Assembly (NCBI RefSeq): GCF_009831235.1
Contig: NZ_WUUL01000014.1
Span: 1-64,000, forward strand
Length of the DNA: 64,000 bases
Source of the DNA: Shimazuella alba
GTDB lineage: Bacteria; Bacillota; Bacilli; Thermoactinomycetales; Thermoactinomycetaceae
Reading direction: 5' to 3'
Shown here: piece after piece, positions 52,943 to 61,799 of the stretch
How the letters are laid out: the number at the start of each line of letters is the position of its first letter
How positions within the stretch are numbered: the first letter of the stretch is position 1
Position numbers and translations under genes: made by a program
Notes under the pieces: generated by a model
Database searches by the model: none
What the model saw: the letters and a program-made list of their open reading frames with translations, nothing else
Told to the model about the DNA's origin: nothing

Positions 52943-53118
52943 GGATCGAATCGTGCACGAAATATGATCCTTGTTTCTGGTAGTGATATCAAAGGGACAA
53001 CTGGTTCCTCGAGTACTTCTTCTTCCTCATCTAAAAAATGACTCATATAAATCCATTCCGGTTGTATCATCCCAAGTGCTATCCAGTACTTATTGGTAGC
53101 GGATTCTTTTAAAGTCAT
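52939..53118 (-). CDS. Hypothetical 59-residue acidic protein
   Basis: ATG 53118 follows AAGGA at about 8 nt; the product (MTLKESATNKYWIALGMIQP...) has an acidic middle (DEEEEVLEEP) and a basic end (RIIFRARFDP). Native composition and a normal terminator. No family is recognised. Confidence 0.5.
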   Translation of the reverse strand: MTLKESATNKYWIALGMIQPEWIYMSHFLDEEEEVLEEPVVPLISLPETRIIFRARFDP

Positions 53119-53223
53119 GATGTTTTTCCTTATCTATTTTTTTAGATAATAGGGTAAATTTAAGAATAACAATTAACCTATGCCTTTCGCAGTATATGCA
53201 AGGAGGCTTGGGATGATGAAAAT

Positions 53224-54597
53224 TTATTTTGGTTGATCATAAGCGAAACGAAGCCATTTTGGATAATGATTTTTTAAGATCCCTGCTGCGCCTTTCCCCC
53301 ATCCTAAAGGATATCCATCTACCGTAACTAACGTCCAACCTTTTTTTGTAGTTGGTACTGTTTCCCCTTGCAAAAAACGGTATAGTTCAGAATCAGTACT
53401 ACGATAAGATTGAACCTGATTGACGCTTATTGGATCAAGAGTCATCGCTAAAGCGTGAGACGGGATAAAACGACCTTTGCGGATTTCGCCTAAGTATCTT
53501 CCTGGTTGAGCCACTTTGCACTTATCCAATGATGGTAACCCAATAGGTGATTCGTATAAATGATCTCCATAAAGTAGCAAAGAACCGGATAAAGGAATAG
53601 GGTCCTTGACATGATCACGAATAAAGGAATCCCATAATTGACCTATTTGTCTTGGAATACGAGGGTATTTCATGGTTTTTGCTGGCTTTATTTCTTCTAT
53701 TTCGCTATCATTTTTCTGTAAAACGGCAACAAAATGTCCTTCTCCTCGAAGGAGATGAGGCCAAAGTCTTCCCACTTGTGATGTAGAAGATGTTAACCCA
53801 GCTTGAAAATACTCATGATTGGGTACATCGAGTAGGTGAAATTCAGGGTGTGTTTGGAGAAAATGTTCTAACGTATATTCATTTTCCCGACGGTTAAAGG
53901 TACACGTAGAGTATACAAGCCGTCCACCAGGCTTTAACATTTTGGCTGCTTCTGTTAGGATATATTGCTGGAGGTCGGCACATTTTTCACTGTTTTTGAT
54001 GCTCCAGTGTTCACATGCTTCTGGGTCTTTGCGAAACATTCCTTCTCCGGAGCATGGAGCATCTACCAAGATTCGATCGAAGAAAGCCGGAAAACGATTG
54101 CTAAAGCGATGAGGCTGTTCATTTAAAACTACTGCATTGGTTACTCCAAGACGTTCGAGATTACTTATTAATGCTTTGCAGCGTTTTCCATCCACTTCAT
54201 TTGCTATTAATAAACCAGAACCGTTTAATTTTGCAGCAATTTGTGTCGTTTTTCCTCCCGGAGCTGCACATAGATCCAGTATTTTCTCACCAGGAAGTGG
54301 CTGAAGAGCTTCAACTGGAGCCATTGCGCTAGCTTCTTGGATATAATAAAGACCAGCAGCATGATAAACATGTTTACCTGGACGGGATTCAGGTGAAAAA
54401 TAAAACCCATTTGCACACCAAGGAATAGGTTCCAATGCAAAAGGTATCATATTGAGTAGGTTTTTTGGTGAAACTTTCATGGAATTCGTTCGTAAACTTT
54501 TGACGGCTGGTTGATTGTAAGAAGCGATAAATGGATCAAATGAATCCGCTAATTCTTTTTTTATTTCTGTTATGAAATCTATTGGTAGTACAGTCAT
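53224..54597 (-). CDS. RsmF/NOL1-NOP2-Sun family rRNA m5C methyltransferase
   Basis: The 457-residue protein has the SAM motif DLCAAPGGKTTQIAAKL, the two catalytic cysteines in VDAPCSGEGMFRK and VYSTCTFNRRENE, and a C-terminal PUA-like region (WTLVTVDGYPLGWGKG). It methylates cytosine-5 of 16S rRNA. It is divergent from the permease gene with 77 nt between the starts. Confidence 0.93.
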   Translation of the reverse strand: MTVLPIDFITEIKKELADSFDPFIASYNQPAVKSLRTNSMKVSPKNLLNMIPFALEPIPWCANGFYFSPESRPGKHVYHAAGLYYIQEASAMAPVEALQPLPGEKILDLCAAPGGKTTQIAAKLNGSGLLIANEVDGKRCKALISNLERLGVTNAVVLNEQPHRFSNRFPAFFDRILVDAPCSGEGMFRKDPEACEHWSIKNSEKCADLQQYILTEAAKMLKPGGRLVYSTCTFNRRENEYTLEHFLQTHPEFHLLDVPNHEYFQAGLTSSTSQVGRLWPHLLRGEGHFVAVLQKNDSEIEEIKPAKTMKYPRIPRQIGQLWDSFIRDHVKDPIPLSGSLLLYGDHLYESPIGLPSLDKCKVAQPGRYLGEIRKGRFIPSHALAMTLDPISVNQVQSYRSTDSELYRFLQGETVPTTKKGWTLVTVDGYPLGWGKGAAGILKNHYPKWLRFAYDQPK

Positions 54598-54674
54598 GTA
54601 GCTTTTCTCCTATTAAAAGTAAAATTAGATGTGGACATACTTTTTATCTTATCAAAAATTCGGGAGGGTATGAT

Positions 54675-55943
54675 ATGACTTATTCTATGCGTTCACTCCA
54701 ATGGTTTATTTTTCTTTTAGCCAATGGTCTTGGAGTGCCTATTGTTGTAGGTCAATTATTTCATCTATCACCAATAGAAATTGCTGAATTCATTCAACGC
54801 ACTTTTTTTGTAATCGGGATTACTACATTTTTACAAGTAACATTTGGTCATCGACTGCCATTAATTGATGGACCAGCAGGAATATGGCTAGGTGTGTTTG
54901 TAGTGATGGGTCAAATTGCTGCTACGAAAAACACATTAAACTCCTTGACAGCGATCGTAATGATAGCAGGTATTGTTCTTGCTGTTTTTGGTGTCACAGG
55001 TTGGTTTAGCAAAATGTTAGCGATTTTCACCTCATTGGTGACAAGTACGTTCCTTGTACTGCTTTCTCTACAACTAAGTGGAGTATTTCTCAAAGGAATG
55101 CTAGGCATTCAGACGGATGCTACTTATTTTCCGATGAAAGAAGCTAGTGTTGCTTTTCTTATATTTGTGTTGGTGTTTGTATTATCGATGTGGGGAAAAG
55201 GATGGATGAAGACTTACAGTGTTCTGATAGGGATCGCTTTTGGATGGATTTGCTTTTTGTTGATTGGAGCTCCAAGTCATGAAACCTCGACAAATTCTGT
55301 TTTCTCTTTGCCTGAAATATTTGCATGGGGGATGCCGCGTTTTGATATTGGAGGGGTGATATCAGGTATATTAATTGGATTGGTTCTCCTGTCTAATAAC
55401 GTAGCAAGTATCAAAGCAGTTAATCAAGTTGTACCTGATAAACAGAAAGCGGATAAAAAAGAATTAAACAAATCGGGTTGGGTCAGTGGATTCTCTCATA
55501 TATTGTCAGCGTTTTTCTCAACAATTGGTATGGTACCACTCACAGTTACAGCGGGATTTGTGAAGATAACCAATCAGATCAGGACAAATGTCTTACAAGT
55601 AGCATGTATGGTATTGATTGTCCTTTCTTGTTTTCCACCGATTATGTCTTTTTTGTCCCTTTTGCCTAGCCAAATCGCATATGCTGCTATTCTTCCGTCT
55701 TTTGCTCAGATGTTTGCGATTGGTATTCGTACGTTGTTAGAGACAGGGTTAGATGAACGGCGCATTACGATTTTTAGTTTGTCTGTATCACTTGGGATTG
55801 GAGTTATGTTTTTACCATTGCCTTTGTTTCAAAAATTCCCTTCCATTGTTCAGTACATATTTGGAAATGGTTTACTCGTTGGAGTTGTGATTGTTATTTT
55901 ATTGGATCAAATATGGAAAAGAAAACTAGATGAAAATGAGTAA
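54675..55943 (+). CDS. Nucleobase:cation symporter-2 family permease (uracil/xanthine type)
   Basis: The 422-residue protein has 12-13 hydrophobic segments, the NCS2 N-terminal motif (FIFLLANGLGVPIVVGQLF) and the middle GVISGILIGLVLLSNNVAS segment. It imports purines or pyrimidines; the exact substrate is unknown. I start at ATG 54675 after GGGAGG; the track frame from 54582 overlaps the divergent methylase. Confidence 0.87.
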   Translation: MTYSMRSLQWFIFLLANGLGVPIVVGQLFHLSPIEIAEFIQRTFFVIGITTFLQVTFGHRLPLIDGPAGIWLGVFVVMGQIAATKNTLNSLTAIVMIAGIVLAVFGVTGWFSKMLAIFTSLVTSTFLVLLSLQLSGVFLKGMLGIQTDATYFPMKEASVAFLIFVLVFVLSMWGKGWMKTYSVLIGIAFGWICFLLIGAPSHETSTNSVFSLPEIFAWGMPRFDIGGVISGILIGLVLLSNNVASIKAVNQVVPDKQKADKKELNKSGWVSGFSHILSAFFSTIGMVPLTVTAGFVKITNQIRTNVLQVACMVLIVLSCFPPIMSFLSLLPSQIAYAAILPSFAQMFAIGIRTLLETGLDERRITIFSLSVSLGIGVMFLPLPLFQKFPSIVQYIFGNGLLVGVVIVILLDQIWKRKLDENE

Positions 55944-56071
55944 AAGTGCATAAAATGAATGAAAAGTCAAAAAGAAATGATGCAAACTTTGGGGTTAGTT
56001 GGATACAATAAAGGGAGAAAGTTATTTTATGTGTGGTGGAGTTTATTCACCTTTAGGAAGGAGCCTGGCTG

Positions 56072-57742
56072 ATGACACTGTCAAAACCATGGCTACACCA
56101 ATATCCGCCTCAAATTCCTAAAACATTATCGTATCCAGATGTACCACTTACTGCATTGCTTACGGATGCAGTAAAGCAGTATCCGGACCGAGAAGCCATA
56201 CATTTTTTAGGTAAGAAGATAACGTATCGGGTTTTATTGGAAGAAACTTACCGATTTGCACATGCTCTTGAACAGATTGGGATTAAATCAGATCAACGGG
56301 TAGCGATTATGTTACCCAATATTCCACAAGCCGTGATAGCGTACTATGCAGCACTGTTTCTTGGTGCTATTGTAGTACAAGTAAATCCGATGTACACCGA
56401 GAGAGAGTTACTTCATTTGTTAACTGATTCAGGAGCAAACACGATTATTTGCCTTGATATTCAATATGCGAAAGTAGAAAAAATCCGTTCGCAGACGAAT
56501 ATTGGGCAGGTTATCATAACAAGTGTTTCAGAGTATTTGCCTTTACGAAAGAAAATGTTGTATCCGTTTACACAGACGTCGATTCCAAGAATACCTAAAG
56601 AAGACGATGTGTATTCTTTTCAAAACTTGCTTCACCTTGTTACTGTTCCCACTCCTATACAGACAGAAAAGCAAGCCGACGATCTAGCTCTGCTGCAATA
56701 TACAGGAGGGACTACAGGTCTTGCAAAAGGTTCGATGTTAACTCATCGAAATCTAGTAGTAAATGCCCATCAAGCCTCCGCATGGATGTATAAGACAAGA
56801 GAAGGTCAGGAAAAAATCCTAGGTGTTTTGCCATTTTTTCATGTTTATGGAATGACAGCCGTGATGAACTTGGCTATCAAACTCGCTGCAACGATGATCT
56901 TACTTCCTAAATTTGATCGAGACCAAATCCTCAAAACAATTGTCAAAGAGAAACCCACTATTTTCCCTGGTGCACCAACGATGTATGTGTCTCTCATCAA
57001 TCATCCTCGAATTCATAAATACCAGTTAAACTCGATTGACGCTTGTATCAGTGGCTCTGCTCCTCTGCCAATTGAAGTGCAAGATAAATTTGAACAATTA
57101 ACAGGTGGTCGATTGGTCGAAGGATATGGATTGACGGAAACTTCACCAGTCACTCATACTAATCTTATTTGGGATCGGAAAAAGGATTCAACCATCGGTC
57201 TTCCTTGGCCAGATACAGAGTGCAAAATCGTCTCGATGGAAACAGGAGAGGAACTAGCCCCAGGATTAATTGGCGAGCTGTATATTCGTGGTCCTCAAGT
57301 GATGAAAGGATATTGGAATCGTCCAGAAGAGACAGCAGAAGTAATCAAAGATGGTTGGTTAGCCACTGGCGATCTAGCAAAAATGGATGACGAAGGATAT
57401 TTTTACATCGTGGATCGCCGCAAAGATTTGATCATTGCGGGTGGTTTTAACATTTACCCACGTGAAATAGAAGAAGTACTATATGAACATCCATCAATAG
57501 ATGAAGTGGTGGTCATAGGTGTACCAGATGCTTATCGTGGGGAAACTACAAAAGCCTATGTAGTATTAAAAAAAGGAATGTCAGCCACTTCGTCAGAGCT
57601 AGATAAGCATTGTCGGGAGAATCTAGCTGGATTTAAAGTTCCTCGGCTGTATGAATTTCGTGATGAATTGCCAAAGTCAGCAATTGGGAAGATTTTACGA
57701 AGAGTATTGCAAGATGAAATGAAACAGAAGAAGCAAGAATAG
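56072..57742 (+). CDS. Long-chain fatty acid-CoA ligase
   Basis: This AMP-forming ligase activates fatty acids. The 556-residue protein has the AMP-binding motif YTGGTTGLAKGSMLTHRN, GYGLTETSPV, DGWLATGDLAKMDDEGYFYI and the catalytic Lys in KSAIGKILRR. It is close to LcfA/FadD of Bacillus. ATG 56072 follows AAGGAG. It is monocistronic with a terminator. Confidence 0.93.
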   Translation: MTLSKPWLHQYPPQIPKTLSYPDVPLTALLTDAVKQYPDREAIHFLGKKITYRVLLEETYRFAHALEQIGIKSDQRVAIMLPNIPQAVIAYYAALFLGAIVVQVNPMYTERELLHLLTDSGANTIICLDIQYAKVEKIRSQTNIGQVIITSVSEYLPLRKKMLYPFTQTSIPRIPKEDDVYSFQNLLHLVTVPTPIQTEKQADDLALLQYTGGTTGLAKGSMLTHRNLVVNAHQASAWMYKTREGQEKILGVLPFFHVYGMTAVMNLAIKLAATMILLPKFDRDQILKTIVKEKPTIFPGAPTMYVSLINHPRIHKYQLNSIDACISGSAPLPIEVQDKFEQLTGGRLVEGYGLTETSPVTHTNLIWDRKKDSTIGLPWPDTECKIVSMETGEELAPGLIGELYIRGPQVMKGYWNRPEETAEVIKDGWLATGDLAKMDDEGYFYIVDRRKDLIIAGGFNIYPREIEEVLYEHPSIDEVVVIGVPDAYRGETTKAYVVLKKGMSATSSELDKHCRENLAGFKVPRLYEFRDELPKSAIGKILRRVLQDEMKQKKQE

Positions 57743-57767
57743 TCCAGTGAAAACTGGGCTTTTTTGT
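57741..57767 (+). terminator. Terminator of the acyl-CoA ligase gene
   Basis: AGTCCAGT / ACTGGGCT with a 4-nt loop, then T6. Confidence 0.85.
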
Positions 57768-57844
57768 TTTATGGGGGCTAGGTTCAAGAAAAAATATGGG
57801 TATAAACAACATCTTAGACAAAAGCTGGCAAGATCATTGGATTT

Positions 57845-58255
57845 TCAAATGAAAGGATAGAGCAGACGACCATCCTGATCTCCCCTTTGTTGAAAGGATG
57901 ACAAGATGGTCGTTTGTTTGTGATCATGGGATGTAGTTGTGATTCTTCCAGATGAAGACACTCGCCTTGCCTTCCGGAATTTCCTCCCGGAGGTGTCCCA
58001 CTCCCTCAGGATCGTCTCCGCGACAGGATCTGATTCCAGCATCTCGCGAAGGAACTTACGGACTTCTTCTGTGGTAGAGAAGTTGTCCCTCTGCAGATTT
58101 GCGGGCAGGTAAGGGTTTTCATGCTTCATCACTTCCCACCCATCGTCCTCGTGCGTCGGTTCTACTACGCGAGACTCCCCCACATAGTAGGGATCATCTT
58201 CCATGTAGTTTCCAGAGACGATCTGGATTGCGGAGATTCGGTCGATCACAGACAT
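57845..58255 (-). pseudogene. Small orphan gene of foreign composition (unit N), probably frameshifted near its 3' end
   Basis: ATG 58255 (GAGGGGAA site; extended -10 TGTTATAAT at about 58294-58302) starts MSVIDRISAIQIVSGNYMED. Up to about residue 80 the frame looks normal and G/C-ending. The reported frame then becomes Arg/Ser-rich (SGRKFRKARRVSSSGR) and runs through the 3' hairpin. Another frame over the same bases reads EIPEGKASVFIWKNHNYIP and stops at 57924-57926, 11 nt before the hairpin (ACGACCATC / GATGGTCGT, 57866-57913). So a single indel around 57985-58030 is likely. The function is unknown. Confidence 0.6.
57866..57913 (-). other. Hairpin 3' of unit N
   Basis: ACGACCATC-TG pairs with its complement around a long loop (about 25 nt). 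There is no U-tract on the minus strand. Confidence 0.6.
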
Positions 58256-58444
58256 TGCTATTCCCCTCGCTGTAAGAACGGGCCTAGTAAGGAGATTATA
58301 ACATATTATCTAAAAATTCATTCCACGAATTTGATGTACAAACTCAATAACTATAAGTAAAAAAAAAGCCAATTCTCTACAACGGAGGAAATTGACTTTT
58401 CATCTTTTCTATTTAATTGTCATTTATTCATGTGAAAAGCAGCC

Positions 58445-58475
58445 GGGCGCTCGAAGAACTAGTCTTCGTGCGCCC
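58445..58475 (-). other. Hairpin 3' of unit O
   Basis: GGGCGC-TCGAAGA / TCTTCG-TGCGCCC arms of 13 bases, with a 5-nt loop and one wobble or mismatch position. It starts 18 nt after the stop, with no U-tract on the minus strand until TGCTTTTC. Confidence 0.75.
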
Positions 58476-58493
58476 GTGACCCCAAAAGGTCAA

Positions 58494-58886
58494 CTAAGCT
58501 TCCCGGAAGTACAAGTAGACTGCCCTGTTACCGGGAAACAGCAGGTCGTTCGTATGGAGCGCGTTCTTCCCATCGACGGTGGTGACGGGGCAAGTACCCT
58601 TCTGGACTCGCCGGAAGGAGACCTTGCCACACACGCTTCCCCCTACGTTCTGAAGGACGACGGGAGAGGTGATGATCTGCTTGACACCAAGGTCCGTCAG
58701 ATCCAGAGCCGCATCAGCGGTGGCCGGTTCGAGGTAGACCCAAGCGTGTTCGTCACCATAGTAGACGTCCATCAGAGGATTGGGGGAGGAGGATCCTTGG
58801 ACGATCCTGAAGTCGCGGATGTCCTTCTCGATTCGCCGAGATCCATCGACGAAGATGATCTTCTCGCCCTCGACGGAAAGCTGCAT
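58494..58886 (-). CDS. Small orphan gene of foreign composition (unit O)
   Basis: The product is 130 residues (MQLSVEGEKIIFVDGSRRIE...), beta-rich and acidic, with a few aromatic clusters (DVYYGDEHAWVYLEP, RAVYLYFREA). No signal or known motif. G/C-ending codons are among the strongest in the window. ATG 58886 follows AAAGGAAG; the frame to 58958 includes promoter sequence (TATACT about 58918-58923). It shares orientation with unit N, about 240 nt apart. Confidence 0.7.
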   Translation of the reverse strand: MQLSVEGEKIIFVDGSRRIEKDIRDFRIVQGSSSPNPLMDVYYGDEHAWVYLEPATADAALDLTDLGVKQIITSPVVLQNVGGSVCGKVSFRRVQKGTCPVTTVDGKNALHTNDLLFPGNRAVYLYFREA

Positions 58887-59136
58887 GATACTTCCTTTCT
58901 GCTCGCACTTTTTGGAGCCAAGTATAATTAAAATAACATATTGAATATTTCGTATCAAGTTCTCAATTGATTTAGACCCAGCAATAGTGTGTCTTCATTT
59001 CTCCATACCAGTTTTTAGCTTGAAGGGACTATTCTGTTTTTAATTCGATGGTTTTAAGGAGAATGAGATTGTATATATGTATAAAATTATATATAATTAA
59101 AATTCTTAATCATTTTTCGAATCAGGGGAATGGAAT

Positions 59137-59745
59137 TTGAAAAAAGGAATATGGTTTTCGGCATTTATTTTATTCTTGTTAGTTGGTTGTTCTACTGCTC
59201 AAGATATGTATACTGCTTCGTATTTATCAGATAAGATTCAAATTGAATTGGATAAAGCACAAGCACAACGAAAAAATCAAATGGAAGTAGAAAAGATTTT
59301 AGCTGCTGATCCAAATATGACTGACAAAAAGAAAATCGATCAAGCTTTAGCAGATTTTAATCGTTTAGATACTCAGATCATTCCAGTATACGAAAAAACA
59401 ATGAAACAAGTTCAAATAAGTGTCCATTCACTTAACCAACAGCTTACAAAAGTAAAGTCTGCGGATGTAAAGCAATTGAGTCAAAATACGATCCAAAGCT
59501 TTCAAAAGATGCTAACCGCTGAATTGGCTTATATTGAAAATGCGAAGAGATCAAGTAAATTGCAGAAGAGATATTTTACTATTTTGCAAAAAGGACAAAT
59601 CCCCACTGATGCAGCTATTGACCAAATCAATCAGGATATAACAACATCTAGTGATGTGTTTACTCAGTTGAATGCCAGTATCGATGAGTTTAACAAACAT
59701 TGGGAAAAGCTTGTTCAAAAAGCAGGTCAGGAGCTACAGCAATAA
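59137..59745 (+). CDS. YkyA-like lipoprotein
   Basis: The 202-residue product starts at TTG 59137 with a lipoprotein signal (GIWFSAFILFLLVGC) and has a helical coiled-coil body of the YkyA/PF10368 kind (putative cell-wall binding lipoproteins). It should be anchored outside the membrane. A terminator follows. Confidence 0.78.
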   Translation: MKKGIWFSAFILFLLVGCSTAQDMYTASYLSDKIQIELDKAQAQRKNQMEVEKILAADPNMTDKKKIDQALADFNRLDTQIIPVYEKTMKQVQISVHSLNQQLTKVKSADVKQLSQNTIQSFQKMLTAELAYIENAKRSSKLQKRYFTILQKGQIPTDAAIDQINQDITTSSDVFTQLNASIDEFNKHWEKLVQKAGQELQQ

Positions 59746-59752
59746 TCTAAGT

Positions 59753-59790
59753 AAAAAGCCTTGTCTGAGAAAGAAAGGCTTTTTATTTTT
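59753..59790 (+). terminator. Terminator of the YkyA-like gene
   Basis: AAAAAGCCTT / AAGGCTTTTT with a 12-nt loop, then ATTTTTTTT. It overlaps the stop of the convergent ankyrin gene. Confidence 0.85.
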
Positions 59791-61702
59791 TTTCAACAGG
59801 TGTGATTTTATTTTTATAAATCTCTTTCACTGCTTCCAAATAGTAATGTTCCACTTCGCTTAATCTGTCTATTTCTTCTTTCGTTTTTTCTGAATGATCA
59901 AACTCATGCACATAGGTTCCTAGTTTATAATGTTTGACCATGTCAAAATCTTCATCGGTCAACTCATCTTCAGACGAGAGGGGGAGCCAGTTTTCAAATA
60001 GCCTTTTTATCGTTCTACCGTATTTTTTCTCACAACGAACGTGTAGGTGATAAATCGTACTATATGCGAAACCATCATACCAACTTACCATCAAGATAAA
60101 ACAGCGGGGATCTTTTGGATGGAAGATGACTTCGTAGTCAGATAAGGGAGGATGGTAGTTTTCATCCCATTCTTCGTAGATTTCCTCTTCCTCTTTTGGA
60201 AATACCTGAAAAGGTAGGGCATCAGCAGAGTAGCCGAGAATTTTCTTTAATGTTGCAAATTTCTCATGAGAATTATCTGTATTACTGTCATAAAGGCTGA
60301 TTTGGATCAGATCCGTGTGATCCTGATCAAGTGCATTTTTAACAGTTTCGACTTCCGGAGCGGCTTGGAATACGGGAATCGGTAATTCTCTGTCTTGCAA
60401 ATGTTGCGCAAGCAAATCGCTGATGTCTTTTTGCAAGGAGCTTATAGCGATTTCATAGGGAGAATATCCATCCGGATCAGTAGTTTGGACATCAGAGCCA
60501 TACTGTAAAAAAAGTTTTACTAATTCCAAGCTTTGATATTTTATAGCTCGAATGAGTGGAGAACCATAGTATTTTAATGGTAAGTTAACATCCAAGCCAG
60601 CCTCTAATAATAGTTTACAAATAGGAATCATCTGATCGTGTTGGTAGGAACCTCTTATGGCATTATTCCATAGGTCAGCGGAACGCACAGGCACACCAAT
60701 ACGGATAAACTCTCTGATAACTTCCGTTTGCCCTTTTCCTATCGGCCAAACTAGAAAGTCTTTCATTTTCTCAGGATCTGTCTTTGCCCCGTATTTTATT
60801 AATAGTTGAATCGCATCCACTGATTGTGCATCTCGTAGAGGTGGATGGTAGAAATAGTGTCCTCTGACTTGTACTTCTGGATCTGCTCCATGTTGCAACA
60901 AAAGTTCCATAATTTCAAGCAAATTATTTCTGGTTGCTTCGTGGAGTAATGAATAGCGCAATTTATGATTTGGATCAGCGCCATATTCCAGAAGCAATTG
61001 AACCATTTTTGTATCTTTGCGCTTTATCGCATTTTCTAATGGTACATGTATTTCTAGATAAGGTGCACTGGGTCTAGCTCCTTTTTCTAAGAGTAGCTGA
61101 ACAAGCTCCAGATCTCCTTTTTCTACTGCAATATGAAGTGGAAGCTGAAATTCAACTTGATGATCTTCGTGATTCAACAGGTTTGGATGTATTCCCATCT
61201 CAAGCAGTCTTTTGGTAGTTTCGATGTCTTTTGTATCTACTGCTTGGTAAAGTGATAGATAAGGAATAGGTGCATATTTCTTTCTCTGATCGTCTGGGAT
61301 TAACAGATGTAGCAGCTTTCCTGTTCTGGCAACATGCCAAGCAGCAAGGTGCTGTTTATTGGTGATTGTTTTATCAGCACCGAAAGCTAGTAAATATTCT
61401 ACTCCAGCATCATAGCCAGACAGAGCTGCAAAATGTAAGGGTGTGTTTCCGTCCTTATCCTGAACGTTAATGGGAATCCCTAGTTCGATAAGGTAATGAA
61501 TTGTTTCCTTTGTCCCACTTGCAGCAGCCATATGTAATAGAGAGACCTTTGAATATGCATCGTACATAGAATCTTTATCCTGATATTCTTCTAAAAAAGC
61601 AGAGAGTTCATCTTCCATTACAAGCTTAGATAAATCGTTAAAGCGTGAATTGTCATGGCGAAAGTCATATAACAAGCCGCGTAATGGTGGAAGATTTTTC
61701 AT
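59783..61702 (-). CDS. Ankyrin-repeat protein
   Basis: The 639-residue protein has about ten ankyrin repeats (residues about 50-430; e.g. GNTPLHFAALSGYDAGVEYLL, and LPLHIAVEKGDLELVQLLLEKGA), then a non-ankyrin C-terminal domain of about 200 residues (PFQVFPKEEEEIYEEWDE, CFILMVSWYDGFAYSTIYHL) that I do not recognise. There is no signal peptide. Repeats mediate protein binding; the partner is unknown. ATG 61702 has AGGATG upstream. Confidence 0.85.
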   Translation of the reverse strand: MKNLPPLRGLLYDFRHDNSRFNDLSKLVMEDELSAFLEEYQDKDSMYDAYSKVSLLHMAAASGTKETIHYLIELGIPINVQDKDGNTPLHFAALSGYDAGVEYLLAFGADKTITNKQHLAAWHVARTGKLLHLLIPDDQRKKYAPIPYLSLYQAVDTKDIETTKRLLEMGIHPNLLNHEDHQVEFQLPLHIAVEKGDLELVQLLLEKGARPSAPYLEIHVPLENAIKRKDTKMVQLLLEYGADPNHKLRYSLLHEATRNNLLEIMELLLQHGADPEVQVRGHYFYHPPLRDAQSVDAIQLLIKYGAKTDPEKMKDFLVWPIGKGQTEVIREFIRIGVPVRSADLWNNAIRGSYQHDQMIPICKLLLEAGLDVNLPLKYYGSPLIRAIKYQSLELVKLFLQYGSDVQTTDPDGYSPYEIAISSLQKDISDLLAQHLQDRELPIPVFQAAPEVETVKNALDQDHTDLIQISLYDSNTDNSHEKFATLKKILGYSADALPFQVFPKEEEEIYEEWDENYHPPLSDYEVIFHPKDPRCFILMVSWYDGFAYSTIYHLHVRCEKKYGRTIKRLFENWLPLSSEDELTDEDFDMVKHYKLGTYVHEFDHSEKTKEEIDRLSEVEHYYLEAVKEIYKNKITPVEKK

Positions 61703-61799
61703 ACAGTCACATCCTATTTATGAAGAAATAAATTTATAATTATCATAGTTTATTATGAGTTTTTTTGCTGAAAAATTTAAGTTGCTAAAAGGAGTATAT

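Noticed and set aside
3597-58886. Reading the unit hairpins as integron attC sites
   Set aside because: No integrase gene or conserved attC core (such as GTTRRRY) is evident, units are not in one array, and each carries its own promoter.
3597-58886. Calling the small units parts of one prophage
   Set aside because: They are spread over 55 kb between housekeeping genes, in both orientations, with no structural, replication or lysis genes.
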